Positions 11,701 to 22,680 of a DNA stretch of 64,000 nt are shown here, piece after piece. How positions within the stretch are numbered: position 1 is the stretch's first letter; every line of letters starts with the position of its first letter. This stretch comes from Neonectria sp. B-13 (taxonomy: Eukaryota > Ascomycota > Sordariomycetes > Hypocreales > Nectriaceae): NCBI GenBank assembly GCA_002682825.1, contig NOKP01000054.1, forward strand, positions 45,720 through 109,719. Direction: 5' to 3'. The notes under the pieces were generated by a model, which searched no databases, had not been told where the DNA came from, and saw only the letters and a program-made list of their open reading frames with translations. Both the position numbers and the translations under genes were made by a program.

Positions 11701-13547
11701 AGTGGGCCCCTCGCATTCTTCGCAACGATGCTGGCGCTCGAACTTTGTGGAAGAAGGATGACAGCTTCCTGGTCCCCCGCGCCAACGTCAATGTCAGCCT
11801 CAAGACATCATTGGTCTACGCCTCAGCCGATAACAACGTCAATGCCTGTCTCTTTTCAGCCTTGGTCCGTGATGCGCTTGAGAAGTATTCATACGACGCG
11901 GAACTAGGTGGGCTACATTACAACGACACCCTTGGCCACCGCGGTCCGGTCTTGTACATTGGTGGCTACAATGACAAGCTTCCGGTGCTTCTGGAGCAAG
12001 TTACTACGACAATGCAGGACATTGAGATCAAGGAAGATCCTTTTGACATTATCAAGGAGCGGTTCACTCGAGAATACAATAACTGGCAGTTGCAGTCATC
12101 TTATTCCCAGGTGGGCGACTACACCGACTGTCTCAAAGCTGAGGACAGGGATTACATCGTGGAGGACCTTGCGGACGAGCTGCCTAACATCACGGTTGAG
12201 GCTGTTCGGTTGTTTTAGAAGCAGATGTTGGCTCAACTCCACATCGAAGTCTACGTGCGTGGCAACATGTACAGGGAGAATGCCTTAAAGGTGACGGATA
12301 TGGTGCAGTCCATCCTGAAGCCTCGCATCCTGCCTCGGGGCCAGTGGCGCATCCACCGATCACTCATTCTGCCCCAGAGGTCGAACCATGTCTACAAGAA
12401 AATTTGAAAGACAAAGCCAACGTCAACCACTGTATCGAGACATGGGTCTATGCTGGAGATACGGGTGATCGTGGGCCTGTCCGAAGACACTCCTAATCGA
12501 CCAGATGATCCACGAGCCTGCCTTTGATCAGTTGAGAACCAAGGAACAGCTCGGCTACATAGTATTCAGCGGAGCTCGAGCCTTCTCAGCCACCCATGGA
12601 CTCCGGTTCCTGTTGCAGAGCGAGATGACGCCAGAATACCTTGACTCTCGAATCGAGGCATTCTTATCCAGGTCCAGTGAGACCCGGAACAAGATGCCAG
12701 ATTCAGAGTTTGAGGGTCACAAGCGAAGTCTGATCATTCGGTGCCTTGAGGAGCCGAGGGACCTCGATCAGGAATCCTCCAGACACTGGGCTCAAATTGC
12801 GAACGAGTACTATGATTTCGAACTGGGTACGTGGCAAAAGAACTCATGACACACCGTTTAAATGTGTGAAGCTAACTGGCAGCAGCCCAACTCGATGCGG
12901 CTCACATTAAGCAGCTTACGAAACAAGAGATCATAGAATTCTTCAACTTGAATTTCAACCCAGCTTCAACTGAGCGGGCCCAGTTGTCAATTCATCTTCA
13001 TGCTCAAGCCCAAGCTGAAGGGTCTCAGAAGCGACAAGAGGACGCCCAGAAGAAGGCCGATGAAACTGCAGAGGAAGAAAGGCTAAAACTGAAGCAAGAA
13101 TACGCCAAGTACTTCCGTGATCAAGACGTGGATGTGGAGACTAAGATCCCACGACTCCTAGAAGGCCTGGGTTCTCAGGACCCTGCCCCTGGAATCTGGC
13201 AGAGCGTGGAGTCGCTTGGAGATCATCTTCGGGAGGTTCTCAAGTTGCCCGAGAAGGCGGTCGCGGTGCTGGTGGAACAGGAGAAGTTGCTTGGAGTGAA
13301 GCAGACGAAGCCGGAGGAGCAGCGGGCTCCAAACGGCATATCAGTCATCGACTCTGCGACGTATATTACGGACGTGCGTGTTTTCAAATCTACTTTGACA
13401 GCGAGCCAGGGGCCTCATCCGGTCAAGGACCTGAGTGAGTATGAGGATACGGGCCCCAAGGCAGCGTTGCCACGGAGAACTTCAGCTCCGGGATTGAGAT
13501 TGTTGGCCTGGGTTCTGTTAGTGTGGAATAAAGCTTTGCCGAATTGA
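11701..13547 (+). pseudogene. Ste23 / insulin-degrading enzyme (M16) pseudogene, copy A, 5'-truncated
   Basis: Remnant of a cytosolic M16 zinc metallopeptidase of the a-factor-processing Ste23 / insulysin family. Recognisable stretches in order: VPRANVNVSLKT (about 11770), GGYNDKLPVLL, REYNNWQLQS, DELPNITVEAVR, AQLHIEVYVRGN, then IHEPAFDQLRTKEQLGYI (about 12505), FELGTWQKN, an intron, and a coiled Gln/Glu/Lys segment to the C-terminus (KQEYAKYF; VKDLSEYED). The catalytic HxxEH half is absent because homology starts abruptly at 11701. Lesions include an in-frame TAG near 12217 (where copy B reads Gln) and a one-base loss near 12400. Copy B at 38430-40431 carries different lesions, so the two decayed independently. 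A working family member is usually about 1,000-1,150 aa. Confidence 0.85.
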
Positions 13548-14120
13548 CTTGTGGGAAGTTGGAGGAAGTCATGGAGTGGCTTGTGCATCTTGGGCATAGG
13601 TGGTTGTTGGCGACTTGGCTCGGCTAGACACCACACCCGCACGGTAGACAGAAGAGCAGATTAGGAAGTAGGCACGAGGTATGTATGCATCTGGACTACC
13701 TGGATGGATCGCGAGGGAGTACAATTTACTTGAGGAGCAAAATGTGCGATCTTAAAGCTCCATTGGGTGCTGATGTGCTGTGCTACTGCATGGTTGTGGC
13801 GTGTTAGCTCGCCTACAGGTAGGGCCTTACACGAGACGACTATTTTCGCGGTGCATTGAAGTACAACAATCGACAATGACCAGAGTATGTGACATAAATC
13901 GATTCACTGTTATGTTGATGCTCTGTGCCATTCGCATGCACATTATACTGAAGCGTGTGGAGGCGTAGCGCGTGGGAAGGTCGTGATTTCTTTTCATGGC
14001 CACCTCGAACGGGAGGCGCGCGTCTGAGCTGGGGATGAGCGGACTAGGTTTTGTCCTGGCGGGCAGAGACCGAGCTCAGCCTAGATAAAATGCTACGTTA
14101 TTTGTCTCTCTGCCGGCTTC
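13548..14120. other. no supported gene
   Basis: Short frames on both strands only. This segment, together with the 3' part of copy A Ste23, is what is missing from copy B (see findings). Confidence 0.4.
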
Positions 14121-14345
14121 TTGATCAGTTCCGCGGAGACGAGTGGGGAGATCAAGATAACTCGGCGCTTAGCTTCGAAACGAACCTCGGACCTGATCTA
14201 GGAGTTTGCTCTGAACGTGCTCAGAGTGATGGTCTCTGGTATCCATATCCCCAGCAGGAACTACACCACTTGCCTGTCCACCCCGCCACTCCTTGCTCGT
14301 CAACCCAACCCTTGGAATTTCCCAAGCAAGTACCTTATTCCTTGT
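14121..14345 (+). repeat. gene-like fragment shared with 40422-40612
   Basis: From TTGATCAGTT at 14121 the sequence matches 40422-40612 (GACGAGTGGGGA; CTCTGAACGTGCTCAGAGTGATGG; CTTGCTCGTCAACCC) with scattered substitutions. One frame reads like protein in both copies (motifs RGDEWG, SERAQSDGLWY), but I do not recognise the family. The block lies downstream of a Ste23 pseudogene in both places. Confidence 0.65.
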
Positions 14346-15390
14346 CAGTTACTTCATACTTTCTGGTGCACTGTGGCCCAATGGCGTATTGCATGCTCAA
14401 TCATACCAGTCTTACATTCATCCTGTATTGTTCGGTCTTACGCCGATCACGATGCCGTGGGGCAACGCTCCTGCACATCCGCATCCGCGGTGGAGCATCA
14501 TCACGCTAGAACCCTCGTTTCACTACGAATGCTCTCGCCAGAGGCCCGCGATCTTTGGTTCAGCGATTCAACGACAGAGGATCAATTACGGACAGAAAAC
14601 CTAACCGCCGGGCATCTCCATAGCCCTCTGGCCCATCCAATCTGTCGGTCCCACGAACTGATAATATAACTTTCCATTTATTAAGCAAACGAGCCTAATC
14701 TCACCCCTGAAGCTGTACTGTACCTCGGCACCTCAGAGCTGACCATGGGTGCCTTCAGCTTCCAGCGTGACTTCTGTTAGTGAACACAGAGAACACAATC
14801 ACCACGCAAGTAACAGTATATGGTCACGCTCGAAACGACGCAAGAAGGCAGAATCTGTGAGGATTAGGGAGGAAGCAGAGCCAACGGAGCTCAGCGCGAG
14901 GCCAGCTAGTGTCGAAGGTGACAAGAAAGTGTTGAAGTTGAACTTGGGTTATTGCTCATCGAGAAAGAGTGTACCGCACGAGAGCAATTGGCACTTCGTC
15001 AATGAAAGACAAGGCTTTACTCAAGCAATTTGCTTGCTGGAAAAGGTAACGGGGTGCCGGACGGAATAGTTTCGCGTTTCTGAAGCAGCTCCTCAGCTAT
15101 GCCTGGCATTGGGGCCTGACAAGTGGTCCGAAAATCACTCGGCGCATTCTGCTACCTGCTCGGATGTATTGCAATCCCAATTGGTAGTAAGTATCCCGAG
15201 GTACGTTCAGGTAAGATGCCGATGCGGATTGGGATTAGCGCGCTTAGACACCGGCTCGCTCTGCCAGCTGAGAGCCCGTCCGCTGGACACCTCTACGTAA
15301 ATTCGAAGTAGAGGTTGGTTCAGCGTTGTGGAGGCCTGCGGATCCACCGAGCGCCATGTATCACACTAATCACTTCTTTTCCGGCTCCTG
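14346..15390. other. no supported gene
   Basis: Frames of about 100-150 codons overlap in several phases at 14217-14669, and a Lys/Glu-rich frame lies at 14749-15069. None shows a domain, intron set or repeat partner that I can identify. Confidence 0.4.
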
Positions 15391-15650
15391 TTGGAGGTTA
15401 CGGGGCGCTTGAGTAGGGATACATTAGGTGACTTGATTGAGTACAACTGGGTGTGAGACCCGGTCTTTTATGAAGAACGGGTCCTGCGGCAGATATGATA
15501 GGATCCGGCAAATGCACCTTAAGCTAGCCTATTTGGATGTGCATAAGAGGGGAGACTCTCGAGGGGTCGAAATACCGAGGGGAATTGGGTCCACCCGAGG
15601 TCTCGCAATGTAGCTATTCCGTACAGGGAGGGACCTTAGCCCTTGACACA
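15391..15650 (+). repeat. dispersed repeat, copy 1
   Basis: This block (GAGTAGGGATACATTAGGTG ... GAAGAACGGGTCCTG ... CACCCGAGGTCTCGCAATG) occurs inverted at 48215-48480. A shorter diverged version starts with TTTTGAAGAACGGGTCCTGA near 47030. There is no coding signal. It may be part of a non-autonomous or decayed transposon, but no terminal repeats or target duplications were located. Confidence 0.75.
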
Positions 15651-16002
15651 GACCATGTAACTTACCCCTGATGACACGCCTTCCAGATCGGGTCACATAC
15701 CCTGCATTCCGCTCCTTAGCGCCCACCGAGACAAATGAGGGGCTGAAGGAATGATCAGATTCGAAATACCGAGGACCCACAGTGACCAGAGATCGGTTGC
15801 TTGGGTGGTTGCATCGCTAGCGTCCCCACCTTGAGGCGCTGTCCTATTCCAACCACGCCTGTTCTCATGCAGCCTCGTTCCTGTAATCATGCGCCAGCAG
15901 CCCTCCTCCCATTGTCCAGGTACCGAGTGTTGGCACCGCGCTTACAACAGTCGGATTCAGAGGCATGAAGAAGTGATTGCTGTAGCTGACTGGGATATAT
16001 AT

Positions 16003-16290
16003 TCATGGCGTAATTTGTGCTTGACAGCGATGCGGGTGCCATGCGTTGCCTGAATATCCCGACACAGTCCACGTTGAGCCCCGCCTGCCGCTGTCCAAGC
16101 CCTTGGTCTTATCCTGGTCCGTCATCAACATCACCTGCCCGTCAAAGACTGAGAGGTTCCTGGGCAGCTGCTCGATGTCGCAGTGCTTTAGCGTCGTCAC
16201 CTCCGGGCCCCGCCCGGGGCGGACAAAGCAGGGAACCTTGCCGAACGGAGGGTGCGGTGGCCAGTGCTTTGAATGAGGCGGGATCTATTG
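16003..16290 (-). pseudogene. fragment of an unnamed accessory protein, possibly DUF3505 / telomere-linked helicase type
   Basis: On the minus strand one frame reads as convincing protein: [14 protein letters not shown] followed by [20 protein letters not shown], then [13 protein letters not shown]. The pattern of a cysteine/histidine pair, PRN, then a GQVM(L)xTDxDKTK segment reminds me of the region linked to fungal telomere-associated RecQ-like helicases (DUF3505 type), but this is recollection only. The frame is lost beyond about 95 codons and no helicase motifs are present. It is a short decayed fragment. Confidence 0.35.
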
Positions 16291-16429
16291 AGAAGGGAGA
16301 AAGAACTCGACTGGGCAACTGCTGCGGTGTTCGGGCAGATTCCATTAAGTACTCGACAATCGTTGCAACAAAGATTCTCCCTACTGCAAGTGATCAGGTG
16401 CCACCAAACGCATTCATCCCTGATTTCTT

Positions 16430-16620
16430 TTCATCGTATGCGCTGGTCCTTTGTGGCGTTGGCTTGGGCAACAAGTCGAATTGAACTGCCGGCCGCTGAT
16501 AGCTGATATATTGCTGTGCTGTCGAGACACCGGATGTTGCGGCAACGGCCCGGAAGCCTTCGGCGCCGTCTGGTTCTCAAAGCCCGAGAGGGATTATCCA
16601 TGTTGCCTCTACTACCAAGC
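16430..16620 (+). repeat. direct repeat shared with 22505-22680
   Basis: CATCGTATGCGCTGGTCC ... CCGCTGATAGCT ... TATTGCTGTGCTGTCGAGAC ... GAAGCCTTCGGCG ... TCAAAGCCCGA is present here and at 22505-22680 in the same orientation, where it abuts a Helitron Rep relic. It may therefore be Helitron-derived. No open frame is conserved between the copies. Confidence 0.65.
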
Positions 16621-16999
16621 TATAGCGCGTTGGCGCTCTTGGTGCCTCGTGACGTGTATATCTCGCAACCCTAGGTGCCGTTGGTCCAGGGCTTCCGAGC
16701 ACCATTAGCATGACGCCTGCGGCGGAGACCCGTGACCAAGAGACCATCAGTACTGTGCTGTCAGAATGGCAGTGACGCTCTTTGGTGGTGGAATGCACCG
16801 CCCACTTTGACACCTTCTACTCGATCCGGCCGTTCTGTGCGGAGCTACCTCTCCGCCCATGGTAAGTGGTCATGTTTCCGATTGATCCTGGTAATGTGTG
16901 TGGAGGCGAAGCCGTCTACATGCACATACAATGCATCGGATTCGTGCTAGCTTTGCCCATCGGAATCCCCGTTACCATCCTTCTACAAATTCCTGTTCA

Positions 17000-17130
17000 A
17001 CACACGGGTGTCTATTAAGGCGGGGCACGGAGGAGTGGTGCACTATGTAGGATCGGGTACCCACGGACGGGCGGCCAACCTAGTGTCGGAAGGCGTCCAA
17101 CAGGGGCAGATTGGCGCTTTGCCATCCATA
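17000..17130 (+). repeat. dispersed repeat shared with 47830-47960
   Basis: GGGTGTCTATTAAGGCGGGGC ... GGAGTGGT ... CCACGGACGGGCGGCC ... GTGTCGGAAGGCGT is found inverted at 47830-47960. A part (AACCTGGTGTCGGAAGGCGT) also occurs at 47250-47275. Its type is unknown. Confidence 0.65.
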
Positions 17131-17337
17131 TCGCCGCTGTCGCACTGGTGCCGTCCACGCCTTAGGATGAAACTATGGGTCAAGAAGAAGACGCCGGGAC
17201 ATGCCTGTAGATTATAGAGGTACATTCAGAAAGTTCAGAATTGACAATAGGTCCTGTTATATACCAGAGATTTTGGAGTTGAAAACGTACAGAGGTGTGG
17301 CTTGATGATTGCGTCCACACGTTTGGAAGATAACTAA

Positions 17338-17592
17338 TTATTCACAGTACGCACGGATGCATGGCACATTGAGTGGCTTGCCGGCCATCGAGTGCATTCG
17401 TAGTGCTGCGACTGACAGGATAAGGTAAAGATCCTGTACGACCCAGACCATGCTAGAGACCGCTTGTCGGGGGAAGCGGCTGGGATCACCGATGAGAGCC
17501 AACATTAAGTGGGCCTTCTTCTCGGATTTGTGAAGCGTGTCAACAGGGCAACCGGTCATCTTATGTAACTGTTTTATCTTCCTGCAGGACAC
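17338..17592 (-). other. unrecognised 84-codon frame in repeat DNA
   Basis: A clean minus-strand frame (motifs KMTGCPVDTLHKSEKKAHL and RMHSMAGKPLNVPCIRAYCE) reads like real protein but matches no family I can name. Its upstream edge joins repeat sequence shared with 48660-48715 in inverted orientation, so it is probably a transposon-borne or captured gene fragment. Confidence 0.25.
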
Positions 17593-18110
17593 CCATAAAG
17601 AAGTGGCCGGCGGACACGTTGATTTCCGTTAGCTGCAAGCTTTGCCGCCAGGTGCGCCGGCCGTGAGAGGGTACTGTCTTACCGTCGTGAAGTGAGAGGC
17701 ACAGGGGCTGATGAGCTGATACCATGCAAAGCAAATATTAGCGACGGAGGAAGTGTCCTTGCCGTCTGCTGCGCTGATCTTCACCTGTCTTGGTTTTCTG
17801 ATTTCTTGGCAACTGATTGCCCCGCTCTTTCTGAAGACGTAGTGCAAGGGGTCATGAGCTGATACCGTGCAAAGCAAGCATTAGCGACGGGGAAAGCGTC
17901 CTCGCTGTCTGTGGTGTGCACTGATCTTAGCCTCTTCTGGTTTTCTGATTTCTTGGCGCAAGGCTGCTCCGCTTTTGCCGAAGGCACGTTGCAGGGGGCT
18001 GATCATGCAAGGTAAGCCATCTAGCGATGTACGCTGATCTTAACCTACCTTGATTTTCTGATTTCTTGGCGTATGATCGCCCCGCTTCTACCGGAGGCAC
18101 ACTGCAACCA
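17593..18110 (-). repeat. tandem array of a ~150-bp dispersed repeat
   Basis: TGGTTTTCTGATTTCTTGGC recurs at about 17792, 17938 and (diverged) 18050. Each is followed by a GC-rich stretch ending near CCCCGCT and a block with GATACC(A/G)TGCAAAGCAA and TTAGCGACGG. This gives roughly three units of 110-150 bp. The same unit in plus orientation is at 27505-27720, 48130-48200 and 48475-48700. No coding capacity is conserved. Confidence 0.75.
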
Positions 18111-18324
18111 TGCACAACAGGTAAGGACATGAGACACTTCTGATGGACAAGGGTTGTGCGCTCTCATCAGCCTCAATGGGTCTATGACGCGCTCTTCCAA
18201 TTATAGTCCAGATACCCTTGGAATATGCACAGTAATCAACCCCTAGTTGTTCCGCGCACTAGCAGGAACGCGCGGGCGGCCGGGGAAAGGAAAAGTGAGG
18301 CGATTGTTCACCCTGCACAACCCA

Positions 18325-18336
18325 CCTAACCCTAAC
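18325..18336. other. two telomere-like CCTAAC units
   Basis: The sequence contains CCTAACCCTAAC, two hexamers of the ascomycete telomere repeat in permuted form. Two units can occur by chance, so this is only weak support for a subtelomeric or healed-end origin. Confidence 0.25.
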
Positions 18337-19397
18337 TAGTCTACGCCAAGGCGCTTATCCCTATCGCGCTTGGAGTTCGCCAGCCTCGACAGTCCGTTGA
18401 CGCAATAGGGTGCATAACGCGGTTTGGTCCAGCGGGGGGATAGGACTTGCGTCCGGACCTGGAAGGCGCAGGCGGAGACGCACAACACAGCGCGATTCCA
18501 GTCTAGCTAAGTAAGTGAGGATGTAGATCGCTGCTCACGAGGCTCGAATCACGGATGGACCGGTCCCATCCTCCAACACCTGTGATACACCTCGACATAC
18601 CGATTCCTTGGTCTTACAAACACCAACGGCCAAGAGGCAGATAGATTGGCGGAAGACCGCGAGTCAATTCGCTCGACCATGATGAGCAAGAACCCAGCTG
18701 TTCTTCTGACGTAGCAGTTGTGATCGCTCTGCCTGTTCCTCCTCAGGGCAATGCACTAGACTGGTTTCCACTGAGTAAAAGGCGATCGCGGCCTATCTCA
18801 CTGTCACCTACAACGCCAGAGTTAGCTTCGGCGAAGCGGCTTTGGGACCTTATAAATGACTGCGACGTGAATCACAGCATGACTGGATTGATTCATTACT
18901 GTGAGGAATATGCAATTCTTGAGCGTACAACAGCATCCCGATTCAAGGGAGGAGAGTTCATCAAGACGTTTGGCGCCCATCGGAGTGTAAATAAGTTAGA
19001 TACCGTACTCCAACGCTCCGCCGACCTGAGATGATATGATATCGGCAGTAGTACAGTACGAGTGGCTCCGTTACCTGCGTGATTTGCAATGCTTCGGCAA
19101 GTTGGAGGTTTCCCTGGCCCGTCACGGTATTTTCAGTAACGGCATCCTCATCGAATGTATGGCTATTTGCGATGTCGACGTAGCCTGGCTCACTTGCCGC
19201 AGGCAAGGGGTCACTCTCAACTAGTTTGAGCTTCCCGTTGAAACGTATTAACTTACACAAGGACGGCCTAATTATTCAGACCTCTACCGTCTCCAAAGCT
19301 CTCAGCCCGAACCATCCTTTCATCTAATTTACACAGCTGCCTAATCTAACTCCGGCTTCGTTTATGCGCCTCCCCGCATGAGGTCCGGGCTGGTGTG
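18337..19397. other. no supported gene
   Basis: A frame of 104 codons starts at 18720 (MIALPVPPQGNALDW) and minus-strand frames overlap it. None has a recognisable domain. The last part is the upstream region of the SET gene. Confidence 0.35.
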
Positions 19398-19448
19398 TTT
19401 GCCTCGTTTGCCTCGTTTGCCTTGTCAAGCCTTGTCAAGCCTTGTCAC
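19398..19448 (+). repeat. short tandem repeats upstream of SET gene
   Basis: Three units of TTTGCCT(C/T)G are followed by three units of CCTTGTCA(AG), immediately upstream of the methyltransferase gene. This is probably a replication-slippage microsatellite in the promoter or 5' leader. Confidence 0.7.
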
Positions 19449-19507
19449 CAGGCATATAGACCAACCAAGATTACCCTGTACCTAGTTCCTTCTGTTGTTG
19501 CTGCAAA

Positions 19508-22164
19508 GTGAAAAACTCAAGTGGCCTCAATTCTTACCTCGCGGACACATATGTGCGGCTGAGAACATTCCTTCCCTCAAGAAGATGTCATAGCCTTCTT
19601 TCTTCAACGCTGCTTGTTTTCGCTCCACCGGCGACCCTAAGAAAGATGGGATTCACAGCCTGCAACGTGATCAAAGGCGTCGCCCATCACAACCACCTCG
19701 ACTGCCCCTCCCTGACGGACCCCCTACCGACAAATGCTGTTCAGACCTCTAGTCCGCGGCCCGATCCAACACCTCGGAGCTCTACTTCAACATCAGAGGA
19801 GTTTCGCGGCGACACGAGAGTAGGTATTCAACGAGGTTCGCTCCTGACATGCCAGCTTACATGTACATCTTAGGGTCTAATTGTCGCGACGCCGAATCTC
19901 AAACTCCCCAAGCGGCCAGCCGAAGATGACGGAAACAAGCTGCCGGTCTCCAAGAGGGCCAAACCGACCCCACCTCATCTGGACGAAACGCGCCGAACTT
20001 CCTCAGGTTCTACAAACTCGACTACCGAGCCCATCAAAACCACCATCGCGAAACCGACCGCCCCATCCCTAAGTCCTGCGTCTCCTCGCAAGCGGCCTAC
20101 TCGTACCAGGAACGACGCATGTTATGTGGCCAGATATATATTTCAAGCGATGTTTTCCAGCAAAAAAACGGGCGGACAGGTAATCGGCAGCAAGACATGC
20201 CGTAAAAAGGCCCACAATAGTGACCTGGGTCGCGTCGAGGGCCTACCGAGTCAGACCAAGTTTCTATTCCCGAGTTGTCCTCTACCCGCCCCCGTCGATT
20301 CCAAGATGTTTGTCGATTTCAAGATACCGGTCTATATCTTTGTTCCGCCTCCTCAAGAGCCGCCCCTAACGGACGGCTTGGAAAAAATAACTAAAAGTAT
20401 GACCCCTCATCATGCATATATGTAGTTCCCCGTTTGCTTATCCATCACTAGATATATTCAGTGACGACTGTGGTCGATACTGGAGGAATCGCCATCCTCA
20501 CTTTGGATCTGAGTCTAAATGTGCATGCACGCTCGAGGATGAATGCGGTAGAAGTTGCCAGAATCGGAGTATGAACTACGAATGCACAGAGACGAATTGC
20601 AACGTCGGCGAAAAGCGCTGCTCGAATCGGGCGTTCGCCGGACTAGAAACACGCCTTGCCAGGGGTGGCCCGTATGATATCGGTGTGGATGTCATCCGCA
20701 CCAAAAACCGCGGACTCGGTATTCGCAGTAATCGACGTTTCAAGCCTGGGGAACCTATCACGGAATACAACGGTGAGATCATCACAAAGGGAGAGTGTAT
20801 ACGACGTATGGTGTCGATATACAAGTATGCTGAGGTCAGTATATCAAGATTTCATGCAACCAGAATGATTAAGTGGATGTACTGATTCATCTACGTAGAA
20901 TTTCTACATCATGAGTTACGGAGAAGGCGTCTTCATTGATGCTACTATCAAGGGAAGCAATGCGCGTTTTGTGAACCACAGCTGCAAGCCGAACTGCACA
21001 ATGGTCAGGTGGGTTGTTTCAGGGCAGCCACGCATGGCCCTCGTTGCGGGCGACGAACCGATCCCGGCAGGGAAGGAGCTCACATACGACTACAACTTTC
21101 ATTCGTTCGAGGCCATCGCCAAGAAATGCCTTTGCGGAGAGAAAAATTGCCGCGGCACCCTTGGCCCGAAGCCTTTTCAGCTTTCCAGCTCTACAATCGC
21201 TACGGATAGCACAAAGGATGCCACAGTCGAAAGCCAAGGTCCCAATCCGCCGCGCCGAAAGGTTCTTGAAGCAAATCAACCCCTTCACCATGGAAGCGGC
21301 AAAGTTCACCACGCCACGCCCGAACGAGCGCAAGATATAGCGGAAAATCACGACAATGTGAAGTGTTCTATTTGCAACAGACGTGAACCACCAAAGCGGC
21401 CAGGAAAGGAACAAGAAAGACTAAAAATAGGATGGGTCCAATGTGCCAAGTGCGAAATTTGGCAACATTGTCGGTGTGCTGGTGTCGCAGAAAAGCTTTC
21501 TCGAAATTACTATCACACCTGCGCGACATGCCATGGCCCTCTTCTTGGTGTCTGGACACAATGTGCCAAAGCTAAGCCTCAGCATAACCATCAAGTATAT
21601 GCTATCATAGGTAAGGGTGGCAAGCTGCGCTGTTATATCACAGAAAGACCTGGATGCCGCGAACGTCACCTCGTTCAGTATGACGACGTGAAACTTAACG
21701 CAGAATACGAATCTTTGCTTCAGGCGCAAACCAGGCAACAAGTCAAGGAACAAGACGCGGGTCAACAACTGCAACACGCTCAAGAGACTGGAGAGCATGA
21801 TGTCCCCCAAGGTTTAGCAGGGGTCAGCATACCACAGGAGCCACTGGTCAGACCGGAACCCAGGCATATGTTTAGCGTCGACATCTCAAAAGGAAAAAAC
21901 AAGGTTTGGAAACCTCCTGGCGAATTTTATGAGGCGTCGTTCAAGGATCTGCTCGACACGATACCGGGAGAAGGCATAATCCGCGGTGTAGCTTTTACCC
22001 TAAGCCTTGCCCAGACACCCAAAGTTTTCGAGCATGGTGATGTCTTCACAGAGGATGAATTCCAGTTCCTCAAGCATCGGTTCAGCAACATCGTGAAGGA
22101 TACTTCAGCGGATGGCAATTCCAATATACCCTACGTCGAGATACGAATGAAGCCACTATGTTGA
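19508..22164 (+). CDS. AWS-SET-postSET-PHD histone lysine methyltransferase (ASH1/NSD-like)
   Basis: Predicted nuclear enzyme that transfers methyl groups from S-adenosylmethionine to a histone H3 lysine; H3K36 is the usual site for this domain order. Four exons keep one frame: 19508-19819, 19874-20396, 20452-20834 and 20899-22164, about 826 aa. The N-terminus is Pro/Ser/Lys-rich. A cysteine-rich AWS domain (about 295-345) has CACTLEDECGRSC and CSNR. The SET domain follows with RTKNRGLGI, EYNGEII, the catalytic NHSCKPNC at about 432 and LTYDYNF at about 467. Next come a post-SET CxCx4C (483-490) and a PHD finger at about 562-617 (CSICN; WVQCAKCEIWQHCRC; CATC). All expected residues are present and no stop interrupts the model, so it looks functional. 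The first ATG (19508) could be replaced by that at 19646. Repeat fragments lie on both sides. Confidence 0.88.
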
Positions 22165-22504
22165 AGTAAGGCAAACTGCAATAGAGTTAGAGACAGTGCA
22201 GAAAATAGAGTAGTAGAGACGGCAGGCAGTCACGATTACAGGTTCGGGAAGCTTAAATGCATGTACGAGGAAAAGAGCCCAAGCACATGATAAATTTGAC
22301 GACGTCACTTCTCGAGCTCTAGAAGCACCTACTTCAGCATATCTGGGACCATCAATGTGCGGCGGTGCAGGAACCAATAAGATATCGTTGTTTCGTTCAA
22401 GCTCTCCATGCCAAGAAGGGTCCCCCCAGACTGAAGGAGAGGCCCCAATGTCGACGCTGGATTCGTATCTGTCCCCGTCATAGTATCAACTAGCGGGCGC
22501 TGTA

Positions 22505-22680
22505 CGCATCGTATGCGCTGGTCCTTTTGTGGTGTGTCCTTGGGCAACAAATCGAGTTTAGCTGTCGGCCGCTGATAGCTAGTATATTGCTGTGCTGTCG
22601 AGACACCGGAGGTTGCGGTGACGGCCTAGAAGCCTTCGGCGACGTCTGGTTATCAAAGCCCGATAAGGGTCATCCGTGTT
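22505..22680 (+). repeat. direct repeat shared with 16430-16620
   Basis: Same block as at 16430-16620, about 175 nt with scattered substitutions. It runs directly into the Helitron relic at 22676, suggesting that both copies came from one element. Confidence 0.65.
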
